Positions 56,330 to 64,000 of a DNA stretch of 64,000 bases are shown in pieces. Under the pieces are notes generated by a model. The model was given only the letters and a program-made list of their open reading frames with translations, did no database searches and was not told the DNA's origin. The translations under genes were made by a program, and so were the position numbers. How positions within the stretch are numbered: position 1 is the stretch's first letter; the number at the start of each line of letters is the position of its first letter. This DNA comes from Burkholderiales bacterium LSUCC0115. Lineage in GTDB: Bacteria > Pseudomonadota > Gammaproteobacteria > Burkholderiales > Burkholderiaceae_A. The stretch covers positions 186,001 to 250,000 of the forward strand of contig WJBW01000003.1 in NCBI GenBank assembly GCA_009646425.1, written 5' to 3'.

Positions 56330-57163
56330 CTACTGATCCAACATCGAATCCACAAACTTGAACTGCATCACCGGCGGTGAGGATCCTTGGCCCTTTCGTA
56401 AGACGGTGACCTGATCGTCGTCATCGATCACCTCGACGCGCCAGCGCTCATCAAAGGTTCGATCCCAATGGGGCAGGACCGTCTTCAGGTACTCAAGCTG
56501 CTCGGCCGGGCTCTTGATCACGCCCATGGATTCCAACAGATTGAGCTTGGGCCAGGCTTCGCCGCCTGGTCGTCGGTAGTTGGTCACTGCAAAAAATTTC
56601 TGCAGATCGTCGAAGCCCGCCTTGCCCTCTTCAAAATACTTTCCATTGGAGTAAATCGCATCCATCACAAAAGTGATCCGTCGACTCTGGGGCGGGGCCT
56701 TTGCCCACTGCAGAATCAGGTCGTGCAGGCTGCGAGACAGGCAGAGCTCCAGGTGCCCTCCGGCCACGTAGACCTCTCGGGCGGGCAGGTCAAAGTTCAG
56801 CTCGCCGTCTTGCGAGAACACCCAGCCCGTTGGGTCGCAGTCATCCACAAAGTATTGGGGAATCTTGTCGTCATCTTTCAGATAAAGGCTGGGCCAACCC
56901 TTGACCTTGGCCACGCGCATCAACTCATCGGTGCCGCGCTTGCTGGATAACCGTGGGTCGAAGCTCTTCGATGGATGGGTGACCAGTACCAACGGAACCC
57001 GTCTGGCATTGGCCGACTCTCCGATGGCCCGAGCTTGGCCTGCGCTGGCCAGTGGCTGCTCAGGGCAGGCGGCCTGAGCAGGGCTTAGATGGACCAGTCC
57101 AGCCAAGCCAGTGAACAGACTGGTCCATGAAAACAGGGAAGCAAAGAAGATGCGGCGCAGCAT
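56330..57163 (-). CDS. Exported protein of unknown function
   Basis: 277 residues, not recognised. Signal peptide about 1-31 (ending SPAQA|AC). After it, a region LVLVTHPSKSFDPRLSSKRGTDELM, two Cys (about residues 33 and 109) that could form a disulfide and one more in LCLSRSLHDLI, no membrane helices beyond the signal. It lies alone between bioY and the tungsten-enzyme operon. Fold not clear; possibly a periplasmic enzyme or binding protein. Confidence 0.6.
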   Translation of the reverse strand: MLRRIFFASLFSWTSLFTGLAGLVHLSPAQAACPEQPLASAGQARAIGESANARRVPLVLVTHPSKSFDPRLSSKRGTDELMRVAKVKGWPSLYLKDDDKIPQYFVDDCDPTGWVFSQDGELNFDLPAREVYVAGGHLELCLSRSLHDLILQWAKAPPQSRRITFVMDAIYSNGKYFEEGKAGFDDLQKFFAVTNYRRPGGEAWPKLNLLESMGVIKSPAEQLEYLKTVLPHWDRTFDERWRVEVIDDDDQVTVLRKGQGSSPPVMQFKFVDSMLDQ

Positions 57164-57218
57164 GGGTGGCTAGTCTGCCAGAAAAGACTCTACTGTCTAT
57201 AGATTTCTTTGTCTGAAT

Positions 57219-57230
57219 ATTCTCGAGAAT
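57219..57230. promoter_or_regulatory. 12-bp palindrome upstream of the AOR operon
   Basis: ATTCTCGAGAAT, a perfect 12-bp palindrome 168 bases before the first AOR gene, and a second imperfect inverted repeat TATGCA-N6-TGCATA at 57353-57370, 27 bases before it. One of these may be an operator. No regulator gene lies nearby, so the binding protein is unknown. Confidence 0.4.
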
Positions 57231-57397
57231 GCCTTGGCCCGTGGGCGCTGGCGGGTTGCTCGGCTGGAGGGTCATGTCAGGCAGCGTCTAAATTCTCAGC
57301 AAAATAGTCGGGTTTTGCGGTTGAGTGGCACGGAGCTCCTGCGTTACCCTGCTATGCAAAGCAGTGCATAAGAAAAACATCCAAGGAGACCGCTGTC

Positions 57398-57880
57398 ATG
57401 CTGAAAAGCCTGCACATCAACCCCGAGAAATGCACTGGCTGTCTGCAGTGCGAGATGGCCTGTTCCTACGAGAACTATGGCGTCTTCTCGACTGCCAAGT
57501 CACGCATCAAAGTCTTTGATTTCCACAACACCGGTCGCAAGGTGCCCTACACCTGCACCCAGTGTGACGAGGCCTGGTGCCTGCACGCCTGCCCAGTCGA
57601 AGCCATCACGGTCGACAAGGCCACTGGCGCCAAGGTCGTCAACGAGGCCACCTGCGTGGGCTGCAAGGTCTGCACCATTTCCTGTCCGTTTGGCACCATC
57701 AATTACGTTGCCGAGACCGGCAAGGTCCAGAAGTGTGACCTCTGCGGCGGTAACCCCGCCTGCGCCGAGGCCTGCCCAACCCAGGCGATCACCTTTGTGG
57801 ACGCCAACTGGACTGGCCTGGATCGCATGAAGGCCTGGGCCGACAAGCTCGGCAACCAACCCACCAACCCGGCTGCTTAA
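57398..57880 (+). CDS. AOR-associated polyferredoxin (AorA-like)
   Basis: 160 residues with sixteen Cys in four 4Fe-4S motifs: CTGCLQCEMAC, CTQCDEAWCLHACP, CVGCKVCTISCP, CDLCGGNPACAEACP. Such HycB/CooF-type proteins carry electrons between the tungsten enzyme and a redox partner. AAGGAG lies ahead of ATG. First gene of the AOR operon; the order ferredoxin, AOR, FAD protein matches the aorABC genes of Aromatoleum. Confidence 0.9.
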   Translation: MLKSLHINPEKCTGCLQCEMACSYENYGVFSTAKSRIKVFDFHNTGRKVPYTCTQCDEAWCLHACPVEAITVDKATGAKVVNEATCVGCKVCTISCPFGTINYVAETGKVQKCDLCGGNPACAEACPTQAITFVDANWTGLDRMKAWADKLGNQPTNPAA

Positions 57881-57892
57881 GGAGACCTGACC

Positions 57893-59740
57893 ATGGCATG
57901 GACCCGAACCATTCTGCGTGTCGATCTTTCCAAAGGCACCGTCACCAAAGAACCCCTCAACATGGCCTGGGCCGCCCAATACCTGGGCTCACGTGGCCTG
58001 GCCTCTAAGTATCTGGTCGAAGAGGTCGACCCCAAGACCGATCCTCTGTCGGCTGACAACAAAATCATCTGGGCTACTGGCCCGCTCACCGGCACCGTTG
58101 CCTCTACCGGCGGCCGCTACACCGTGGTCACCAAAGGCCCACTCACTGGTGCGATCGCCTGCTCTAACTCCGGTGGCTACTGGGGCGCCGAGCTCAAGTT
58201 CGCCGGTTATGACATGGTGATTTTCCAGGGTAAATCGCCCAAGCCGGTCTACCTGTCGATCTCCGATGACACGGTCGAGCTCAAAGACGCCTCTCACCTC
58301 TGGGGCAAGACGGTCTGGGAGACCGAAGAGCTCATCAAGAAAACTCACCAAGATCCTCTGACCCGTATCTCCTCCATCGGAGCCGCTGGCGAGAACCAGG
58401 TCTTGTTTGCCGCAGTGGTCAACGACCTCCACCGGGCGGCGGGCCGCAGCGGCGTCGGTGCCGTTATGGGATCCAAGAACCTCAAGGCCATTGCGGTCCG
58501 TGGCACCAAGGGCGTGGGTAATCTGCACAACGCCAAAGAGTTCATGCGTGTCACGGCCGAGAAGAAAAAAATCCTGGCCGAGAACGCCGTGACCGGACAG
58601 GGCCTGCCCACCTATGGCACCCAGGTCCTCATGAACGTGATCAACGAGATGGGCGCGCTGCCCACCCGTAACCACCGCGACGTTCAGTTCGAGGGGGCAC
58701 GCGATATCTCGGCTGAAGCCATGGCAGAACCTCGCAAGACAGACGGCAAGCCTCATCTGGTCACCAACCAGGCCTGCTTTGGCTGCACCATTGCCTGTGG
58801 CAGGATCAGCAAGATCGATGAGACCCACTTCTCCGTTCAGAACAAGCCCCAGTATTGGGGTGCGAGTGGCGGTCTAGAGTACGAAGCCGCCTGGGCCCTC
58901 GGTGCAGCCAATGGCGTCAACGACCTAGAGGCGCTGCAGTACGCCAACCTCATCTGCAACGAGCACGGCATGGACCCCATTTCCTTCGGCGCGACAGTCG
59001 GCGCTGCCATGGAGCTCTTCGAGATGGGTGTCATCACCAAGGAGCAGATGGGACTAGAGGCTCCCTTCGGTTCGGCCAAGGCCCTGTGCGAGTTGGCTGA
59101 CATGACGGCCAAGGGGATTGGCTTTGGCAAAGAGATCGGCATGGGCTCCAAGCGTCTGTGCGCCAAGTACGGACACCCAGAGCTCTCAATGAGCGTCAAA
59201 GGACAAGAGTTCCCTGCCTACGACTCACGCGGGATCCAGGGCATGGGGCTGACCTACGCCACCTCCAACCGTGGCGCCTGCCACCTGCGCAGCTACACCG
59301 TGGCCTCAGAGGTCCTGGGCATTCCGGTCAAGACCGATCCGCTCACCGCCGAAGGCAAGCCAGAGTTGGTCATGGCCTTCCAAGACGCCACCGCCAGCTT
59401 TGATTCGTCGGGCCTGTGCATCTTCACCAGCTTCGCCTGGTCTCTGGCTGATATTCAGCCGCAGATTGCCGCGGCCTGTGGCGACGAGTTCACACTCGAC
59501 AACCTAAACGTCATCGGCGAGCGCATCTGGAACATGGAGCGTGACTTCAACAACCGCGCAGGCTTCACCTCCAAGGACGACACCCTGCCGCCGCGGCTGC
59601 TCAAAGAGCCCGCCAAGGTCGGTCCTGCCAAAGGCCTGGTCAACAAGCTGCCCGAGATGCTGCCCAAGTATTACGAGATCCGTGGCTGGGATGCCGATGG
59701 TCAGCTCAAGGCTGACACCCGCAAGCGCCTGGGCCTATAA
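57893..59740 (+). CDS. Aldehyde:ferredoxin oxidoreductase (tungsten enzyme)
   Basis: 615 residues, full-length AOR family. N-terminal domain binds the tungsten bis-pyranopterin (RVDLSKGTVTKE, GPLTGTVASTGGRY, AACSNSGGYWG-like region). 4Fe-4S ligands Cys295, Cys298, Cys302 (CFGCTIAC) and Cys509 (SSGLCIF). Active-site Glu in LEYEAAWALG and His464 in ACHLRSYT. Oxidises aldehydes to acids at low potential. AorB-type members from Aromatoleum also reduce acids and NAD. Natural substrate here unknown. Confidence 0.93.
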   Translation: MAWTRTILRVDLSKGTVTKEPLNMAWAAQYLGSRGLASKYLVEEVDPKTDPLSADNKIIWATGPLTGTVASTGGRYTVVTKGPLTGAIACSNSGGYWGAELKFAGYDMVIFQGKSPKPVYLSISDDTVELKDASHLWGKTVWETEELIKKTHQDPLTRISSIGAAGENQVLFAAVVNDLHRAAGRSGVGAVMGSKNLKAIAVRGTKGVGNLHNAKEFMRVTAEKKKILAENAVTGQGLPTYGTQVLMNVINEMGALPTRNHRDVQFEGARDISAEAMAEPRKTDGKPHLVTNQACFGCTIACGRISKIDETHFSVQNKPQYWGASGGLEYEAAWALGAANGVNDLEALQYANLICNEHGMDPISFGATVGAAMELFEMGVITKEQMGLEAPFGSAKALCELADMTAKGIGFGKEIGMGSKRLCAKYGHPELSMSVKGQEFPAYDSRGIQGMGLTYATSNRGACHLRSYTVASEVLGIPVKTDPLTAEGKPELVMAFQDATASFDSSGLCIFTSFAWSLADIQPQIAAACGDEFTLDNLNVIGERIWNMERDFNNRAGFTSKDDTLPPRLLKEPAKVGPAKGLVNKLPEMLPKYYEIRGWDADGQLKADTRKRLGL

Positions 59741-59743
59741 GTC

Positions 59744-61006
59744 ATGCGGCACCTGATCATTGGGGCTGGACCAGCCGGCGTCATTGCGGCTGAGCAGATT
59801 CGAAAGCTCTCGCCCCACGATGAGATCACCATTGTGGGCGACGAGCCCGAGCGCCCTTACTCGCGCATGGCCATTCCCTATCTGCTCATCAACAACATCG
59901 ATGAGCAGGGCACCCTCTTGCGCAAGGGATCCGACCACTTCGATCAACTCTGCATTCGAGTCGTCAGGCAGCGAGTGCGCCAGGTGCAGCCAGCCCAGCA
60001 CCAGATTGTTCTCGAAGATGGCACCACCCATGGCTACGATCGGCTGCTCATTGCAACGGGTTCAACGCCCATTCGCCCACCCATTGCAGGCATGGACGGT
60101 GCAAACGTGCACACCTGCTGGACGCTCGCCGATGCTAGACAGATCATCCAGCTCGCCAAGCCTGGTGCCAAGGTGGTTCAGATGGGGGCTGGTTTTATCG
60201 GCTGCATCATCATGGAAGCGTTGGCAGCCCGTGGCGTAGAGCTCACGGTGGTGGAGATGGGCGACCGCATGGTTCCTCGCATGATGGGTCCCACGGCTGG
60301 CGGCATGATCAAGGCCTGGTGTCAGAAAAAAGGGGTTCAGGTTCAGACCTCGGCCAAGGTCGATCGCATCGATCATGCGAATGGTCCTCCCTCTGAGGTT
60401 CATCTCTCCAATGGCCTCACGCTGCGAGCAGATCTCGTCATCAGCAGCACCGGCGTGAAGCCCAACATCGGTTTTCTCGCAGACAGCGGCATTGCCTGTG
60501 ACACAGGGGTGCTCACCGACGACCGCTTGCAGACCAGCGCGGCTGATGTCTTTGCAGCGGGCGATTGTGCTCAGGCTTTTGACCACGCCACCGGTCAGCA
60601 GGTGGTCAGTGCGATTCAGCCCAACGCAGCCGACCAGGCGCTGGTGGCCGCTCGCAGCATGCTGGGTCTGTCCACCAGTCTCAAGCGTGTTCCGCAGATT
60701 AACGTCTTAGACACCCTGGGCCTGATCTCTTCGAGCTTTGGCCAATGGCAGGGTGTCCCCGGCGGCCAGCAGGCCGAGATGGTCGACAGCGAGAACTTCC
60801 GCATGCTCAGTCTGCAGTTTGACCAGGATCGACTGGTGGGCTGTAACGCCATTGGCTGGACCGATCACGTCGGGGTCATGCGTGGCCTGGTCGAAGGTCA
60901 GGTGCGTCTGGGTGTTTGGAAGGACAAACTCCTGCAAGACCCCACTCGGCTCATGGAAGCCTACCTGGCCTGTGCCCAGGCTCAGGATCAGCACGCCATC
61001 ATCTGA
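59744..61006 (+). CDS. FAD-dependent oxidoreductase of the AOR complex (AorC-like)
   Basis: 420 residues. FAD-binding IIGAGPAGVIAAEQIRK at the N-terminus, NAD-binding VVQMGAGFIGCIIMEALAARG (about 145-165) and the second FAD contact AADVFAAGDCAQ (about 268-280): the pattern of NirB/rubredoxin-reductase type enzymes. It begins 3 bases after the AOR gene. In Aromatoleum the third subunit links the ferredoxin to NAD; the same role fits here. Confidence 0.88.
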   Translation: MRHLIIGAGPAGVIAAEQIRKLSPHDEITIVGDEPERPYSRMAIPYLLINNIDEQGTLLRKGSDHFDQLCIRVVRQRVRQVQPAQHQIVLEDGTTHGYDRLLIATGSTPIRPPIAGMDGANVHTCWTLADARQIIQLAKPGAKVVQMGAGFIGCIIMEALAARGVELTVVEMGDRMVPRMMGPTAGGMIKAWCQKKGVQVQTSAKVDRIDHANGPPSEVHLSNGLTLRADLVISSTGVKPNIGFLADSGIACDTGVLTDDRLQTSAADVFAAGDCAQAFDHATGQQVVSAIQPNAADQALVAARSMLGLSTSLKRVPQINVLDTLGLISSSFGQWQGVPGGQQAEMVDSENFRMLSLQFDQDRLVGCNAIGWTDHVGVMRGLVEGQVRLGVWKDKLLQDPTRLMEAYLACAQAQDQHAII

Positions 61007-61063
61007 TCCCATCCGTTGAACTACTGATGGCGGGGCTCAACCGCCTGACGTAATTTTGGCGGC

Positions 61064-61318
61064 ATGCGGATCACCATCAAGCTCTACGCCAGTCTGGCAG
61101 CTCACCTGCCGGATCAGGCCCGCTCCACCAATCAGCACCAGGTGGAGCTGCCCACGGGCACGACCGTGGGACAGGCCTTGGCGCCGTATGGCCTGCCGCC
61201 AGCCCTGACCAAACTGGTGCTGGTCAATGGCCACTACATTGAAGAAGACAATCGCGGCAGCCACCTTTTAAATGATGGCGACGTACTGGCCGTCTGGCCA
61301 CCGATTGCCGGCGGCTAG
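61064..61318 (+). CDS. MoaD/ThiS-family sulfur carrier protein
   Basis: 84 residues with ubiquitin-like fold and C-terminal Gly-Gly (VLAVWPPIAGG), needed for adenylation and thiocarboxylate formation. MoaD-type proteins supply sulfur to molybdopterin. Its location in the AOR operon suggests a dedicated tungstopterin function. A ThiF/MoeB-type activating gene is not in the window. Confidence 0.85.
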   Translation: MRITIKLYASLAAHLPDQARSTNQHQVELPTGTTVGQALAPYGLPPALTKLVLVNGHYIEEDNRGSHLLNDGDVLAVWPPIAGG

Positions 61319-61325
61319 CAGCGCA

Positions 61326-61622
61326 GTGTTCAGGCATGACCATTGGCCAGACGTCTTTGAACGAGACATGGGCTGCACAGAGTCCGAATGGCTGTCCTGG
61401 CTGCCGGGCGCAGTCGGGTCGCATGCCTTGGTCATTGAGGGGCCGCAGGCGACCGTTGGTCATTTTCTAAGACTCAGCTGGCAGGTCATGCCGCCTCGGA
61501 CCATCGCCTTGCTCAGCATCGCCAGACTTGCAGTACGCTTTGAATTTACGGGCCTGACCCCGATCGAACGTCAGGCCTTTATGAAACAGTTCGATCTCTT
61601 TATGCAACGCGGAGGCGGTTAA
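61326..61622 (+). CDS. Small protein of the AOR cluster, unknown function
   Basis: 98 residues from a GTG at 61326, 7 bases after the MoaD-like gene; ATG 61368 or an upstream ATG 61272 (overlapping the MoaD gene) are alternatives. Reads DMGCTESEWLSWLPGAVG, then SWQVMPPRTIALLSIARL and ends RQAFMKQFDLFMQRGGG. No known motif found. The C-terminal GGG resembles ubiquitin-like tails, but the fold is unknown. Position suggests a role in AOR cofactor or assembly. Confidence 0.65.
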   Translation: MFRHDHWPDVFERDMGCTESEWLSWLPGAVGSHALVIEGPQATVGHFLRLSWQVMPPRTIALLSIARLAVRFEFTGLTPIERQAFMKQFDLFMQRGGG

Positions 61623-61625
61623 ACC

Positions 61626-62051
61626 ATGTCAGCAGCCCTTCACCCTTTTCACCTGGCCTTCCCGGTTGATGACCTGGCCCAGGCCCGAGCCTTCTACGGT
61701 CAGACGCTTGGCTGCTCCGAGGGCCGCAGTTCGCCGGAGTGGATCGACTTTAATTTCTATGGCCACCAGATCGTGGCCCACCTGGCTGCTGGTGAGGCTG
61801 CCAACGACGTCTGTTCAGATGTCGATGGCAAGAAAGTCCCGGTTCGGCATTTTGGGGTGGTGCTGTCCATGGCCGAGTGGCAGACCTTGGCGGATCGACT
61901 CAAAGCAGCCGGCACCCAGTTCATCATCGAGCCCTACATTCGGTTTAAGGGTCAGGTCGGTGAGCAGGCCACCATGTTCTTCATGGATCCGTTTGGCAAC
62001 GCCATCGAGTTCAAGGCCATGGCCAACCCCGACTACCTGTTTGCCAAGTAA
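61626..62051 (+). CDS. VOC-superfamily protein (glyoxalase/dioxygenase-like)
   Basis: 141 residues, one VOC unit pair: [26 protein letters not shown] and [26 protein letters not shown] ... [15 protein letters not shown]. Metal ligands likely His8, the Glu in IEFK and a His around residue 75 (VRHFGV). Begins 3 bases after the small AOR-cluster gene, so in the same transcript. A link to aldehyde detoxification is possible but unproven. Confidence 0.85.
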   Translation: MSAALHPFHLAFPVDDLAQARAFYGQTLGCSEGRSSPEWIDFNFYGHQIVAHLAAGEAANDVCSDVDGKKVPVRHFGVVLSMAEWQTLADRLKAAGTQFIIEPYIRFKGQVGEQATMFFMDPFGNAIEFKAMANPDYLFAK

Positions 62052-62054
62052 AGC

Positions 62055-62831
62055 CTAGAAACCCAGACCGTCTGCAATCAGTTTCAGGCCAGTACAGAAC
62101 AGCAGGGTGTAGCTGGCCTGATAGAAAAGCTTCTCCGAGATGCGTTTGTGTAGCCAAACGCCCAGCCAGATACCAATCGGCGCCAAGGGTGAGAAGAGCA
62201 GGGCCAGGCCCAGGTTCTCGGTGTTGAGCTGACCCAAAAAGTAATACGGCACCAGCTTGGTGTAATTCATGACAAAGAAGTAAAGGGCCGAGCTCGCCAC
62301 GATCACGGTCTTGTCGAGCTTAAGGCTCAAGATGTAGATCGCATAAGGCGGCCCACCGGCATGCGCCAGGGTGCTGGTAAAGCCCGAGACCGTTCCCCAG
62401 AAATAGCCGGTCTTTCGACCGGTCTCACTCGGGGCCTTGCGAATCAGGTTGGCCAGCTTGCCGGCCAGTCCAAACCAGTTGTTCAGAACAAAGGTCACCG
62501 CAATCCCGCCGATGATCAGCCGCAGGCCATCGACCGAGAGCTGTTTAAAGACCAGCCAGCCGATACCAATGCCGACCATGGCCCCGGTCAATACTGGCTT
62601 GACGACGACCCAGGACCAACGCCCCTTGTAGGCGCGAACCCCAAAAATATCCATGGCGCAGAGAATGGGCAGCATCACGCCAGCTGCAACGGCAGGTGAA
62701 ACCCAGATGGACATGATGGGCACAGCCAGTCCACCGGCTGCACCACCAAACCCGCCCTTCACAATCCCTGTTAGCAGAATGGCCACCACAGCAGCCGCGT
62801 AGAACGCGTAGGGAAAGTCGGGGAGTGTCAT
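62055..62831 (-). CDS. TauE/SafE-family anion exporter
   Basis: 258 residues, eight or so membrane helices. The family motif GIVKGGFGGAAGGLAVPIMSIWV is near the N-terminus and the second half repeats it (GFTSTLAHAGGPPYAIYIL). These proteins export sulfite, sulfoacetate or other organic anions. Opposite strand to the AOR operon; its start is near that of the carboxymuconolactone gene (divergent). Confidence 0.88.
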   Translation of the reverse strand: MTLPDFPYAFYAAAVVAILLTGIVKGGFGGAAGGLAVPIMSIWVSPAVAAGVMLPILCAMDIFGVRAYKGRWSWVVVKPVLTGAMVGIGIGWLVFKQLSVDGLRLIIGGIAVTFVLNNWFGLAGKLANLIRKAPSETGRKTGYFWGTVSGFTSTLAHAGGPPYAIYILSLKLDKTVIVASSALYFFVMNYTKLVPYYFLGQLNTENLGLALLFSPLAPIGIWLGVWLHKRISEKLFYQASYTLLFCTGLKLIADGLGF

Positions 62832-62884
62832 CGAGTCTCAATCATGGCAGATTGGCGCTCAAACCACCACGAAAGGAAGCCGCT

Positions 62885-63259
62885 GTGAACAAAGAGCTTT
62901 TTGAAAAAGGATTGAAGACTCGTCGTGAAGTCTTGGGGGCCGCCTATGTCGACAAGGCCATCGCAAATGCCGATGACTTCAACCGTGATATGCAGGAGTT
63001 GGTCACCCAGTACTGCTGGGGCGATGTCTGGAACCGTCCGGGCCTGGACAAGAAGACTCGCAGCATCATCAACCTGGCCATGCTGACAGCCCTGAACCGG
63101 CCGCATGAGCTCAAGCTTCATGTGCGCGGCGCACTCAACAATGGCCTGACCAAGGATGAGATCAAAGAGATCTTTCTGCAGACGGCCATTTATTGTGGCG
63201 TGCCGGCTGCGATTGACAGCTTCCGAAACGCCAAAGAGGTCTTCGCAGAGGACAAATAA
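62885..63259 (+). CDS. Carboxymuconolactone decarboxylase-like protein
   Basis: 124 residues from GTG 62885, with GAAAGGAA a few bases before. PcaC/AhpD-like fold: WNRPGLDKKTRSIINLAMLTALNRPHELKLHVRGALNNGLTKDEIKEIFLQTAIYCGVPA. Where PcaC usually has His in the LLHTAVYCG stretch, this has Gln (FLQTAIYCG). The rest of the protocatechuate pathway is not nearby, so the activity is uncertain. Confidence 0.85.
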   Translation: MNKELFEKGLKTRREVLGAAYVDKAIANADDFNRDMQELVTQYCWGDVWNRPGLDKKTRSIINLAMLTALNRPHELKLHVRGALNNGLTKDEIKEIFLQTAIYCGVPAAIDSFRNAKEVFAEDK

Positions 63260-63273
63260 GGGCAGGCGAAGGA

Positions 63274-64000
63274 TTAGCGCAACGGGGCGACTGTCGCCCC
63301 GTTGATGCCGTGCCGTTGGAGTGCCTTGTCGACAAAGCCGTTGGCCTTTTGGGCCTCGACAAAATCTGTCAGAAAGGCTGCAGCCATTTCGCCACGCGAC
63401 TTCGGCAGGCCCATGGCCTGTCGAATCACCATGAAGCGCTCCGGCAACAGGCGATGACCTGGGAAGTTGGGTAAATCTTTTTCCAGCTGCTGCTTCACGC
63501 CCGCGGCCACCTCCAGTCCCTTTTCAACGAAGAAAGAGAACACGGCAGGAGAGGTTGGGGCCTGAACCAGCTGAGCCTTCTGAATGGTCCGTTGCAGGTA
63601 CAGGTCATAGGCACTGCCCTTGCCAACGGCAATCCGCACGCCAGCCTGATCAACCTGCTCATTGGTCTGGATGGACGATGTCTGGGGGACCAGGTAGTAG
63701 CCCTCGATCAAGACATAGGCGTCGGTAAAGGCAATCTCCTGGCCACGCTTTGGATCGATGGCAAAAAATCCAACGTCAGCCTCTTCCGCCGTCACCGCTT
63801 CAACGGACTCACCAGCCGAGTCAAAGATGACCAGGTCCAGCTCGACCGCCAGCTGGGCTGCCAAAGCTCGGGCTAGGTCAATAGACACACCGCTGGCCGA
63901 TCCGCCCGGCTCGCGCTTGGCCAGGATGGGATTGCCCACATTAATCGAAGCTCGCAGTCGGCCGGTCGGGGCAAAGGCGGCCAGCAGGTCGGTGTTGGAG
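63274..64000 (-). CDS. Periplasmic solute-binding protein, 5' end beyond window
   Basis: 242 codons visible, no start in the window: reading from the right edge continues APTGRLRASINVGNPILAKREPGGSASGVSIDLARALAAQL. This is an amino-acid type binding protein (SBP_bac_3): SGVSIDLARALA, GFFAIDPKRGQEIAFTDAY and IAVGKGSAYDLYL. The C-terminal domain is complete (stop at 63274). The end of the gene is palindromic (63280-63304). Ligand unknown. Confidence 0.85.
   Translation of the reverse strand, partial: SNTDLLAAFAPTGRLRASINVGNPILAKREPGGSASGVSIDLARALAAQLAVELDLVIFDSAGESVEAVTAEEADVGFFAIDPKRGQEIAFTDAYVLIEGYYLVPQTSSIQTNEQVDQAGVRIAVGKGSAYDLYLQRTIQKAQLVQAPTSPAVFSFFVEKGLEVAAGVKQQLEKDLPNFPGHRLLPERFMVIRQAMGLPKSRGEMAAAFLTDFVEAQKANGFVDKALQRHGINGATVAPLR
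63280..63304. promoter_or_regulatory. 25-bp palindrome at the 3' end of the binding-protein gene
   Basis: CAACGGGGCGAC-T-GTCGCCCCGTTG, a perfect 12-bp inverted repeat around one base, inside the last codons of the binding-protein gene and 21 bases after the stop of the convergent carboxymuconolactone gene. It can form a hairpin that ends both transcripts, though no T-run is present. Confidence 0.55.

Noticed and set aside
57326-57343. TGGCACGG resembling a sigma-54 -24 element ahead of the AOR operon
   Set aside because: The GG to GC spacing is 12 bases in place of 10, so the -12 part does not fit.

Overview
The window is a stretch of chromosome from a betaproteobacterium, most probably Burkholderiales. 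The evidence is gene order. An mla gene tail, bolA, murA, the his genes, a HIT protein, tatABC, an HtrA protease, petABC and sspAB follow one another as in that order, and short-form HisG, DUF3683 oxidase, DUF971-ubiE and Tim44-like/ubiJ modules are also present. GC looks high (near 60 % by eye, not computed). Coding density is high and I see no intact transposase, integrase, phage gene, rRNA or CRISPR array.

Layout. 1-1.7 kb: end of a phospholipid-transport (Mla) operon, an ABC ATPase without its permease, and BolA. 1.7-10.1 kb: murA and the histidine pathway, with hisC inverted inside the cluster. 10.2-17.2 kb: Tat translocase, periplasmic protease, cytochrome bc1 complex, SspA/SspB and tRNA-Thr(UGU). 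17.2-31.3 kb: AbrB-type membrane protein, grxD, prmC-prfA-hemA (minus strand), a truncated response-regulator remnant, ilvA, a 1329-residue FAD/Fe-S oxidase, phoR and phoB tail to tail, DUF971 and ubiE.

31.35-50.3 kb is a block of catabolic genes lying between ubiE and the Tim44-like/ubiJ pair, genes that normally sit together. It holds TcuAB (tricarballylate dehydrogenase and its electron-transfer partner), a GntR regulator, a two-part chromate-type transporter, a tripartite tricarboxylate transporter (TctCBA), an enolase-superfamily enzyme, a TauD-type dioxygenase, a LysR regulator, an MmgE/PrpD protein, a four-rhodanese protein, a dehalogenase with the fluoroacetate-dehalogenase residue set, an aconitase-type hydratase in two subunits, an isocitrate-lyase-superfamily lyase and a PdxA-family dehydrogenase. 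Read together these could import an unusual di- or tricarboxylate, desaturate it, hydrate it and split it. That pathway is inference.

50.4-57.2 kb: Tim44-like, UbiJ, DUF2189, metallo-beta-lactamase-fold protein, RlmH, a D-2-hydroxyacid dehydrogenase, BioY and an exported protein of unknown function. 57.4-62.1 kb: an aldehyde:ferredoxin oxidoreductase (tungsten enzyme) operon with polyferredoxin, FAD subunit, MoaD-like protein, a small unrecognised protein and a VOC protein. 62.1-64 kb: TauE/SafE transporter, carboxymuconolactone decarboxylase-like protein and a truncated solute-binding protein.

Non-coding signals worth attention: a 65-bp repeat present twice (60 of 65 bases identical, 49 kb apart), a 15-bp perfect inverted repeat downstream of rlmH, a 14-bp perfect inverted repeat that contains the ubiE start codon, and two matching promoters with the same GTATAC core in front of tcuA and tctC. 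Starts were chosen by reading; no database search was possible.
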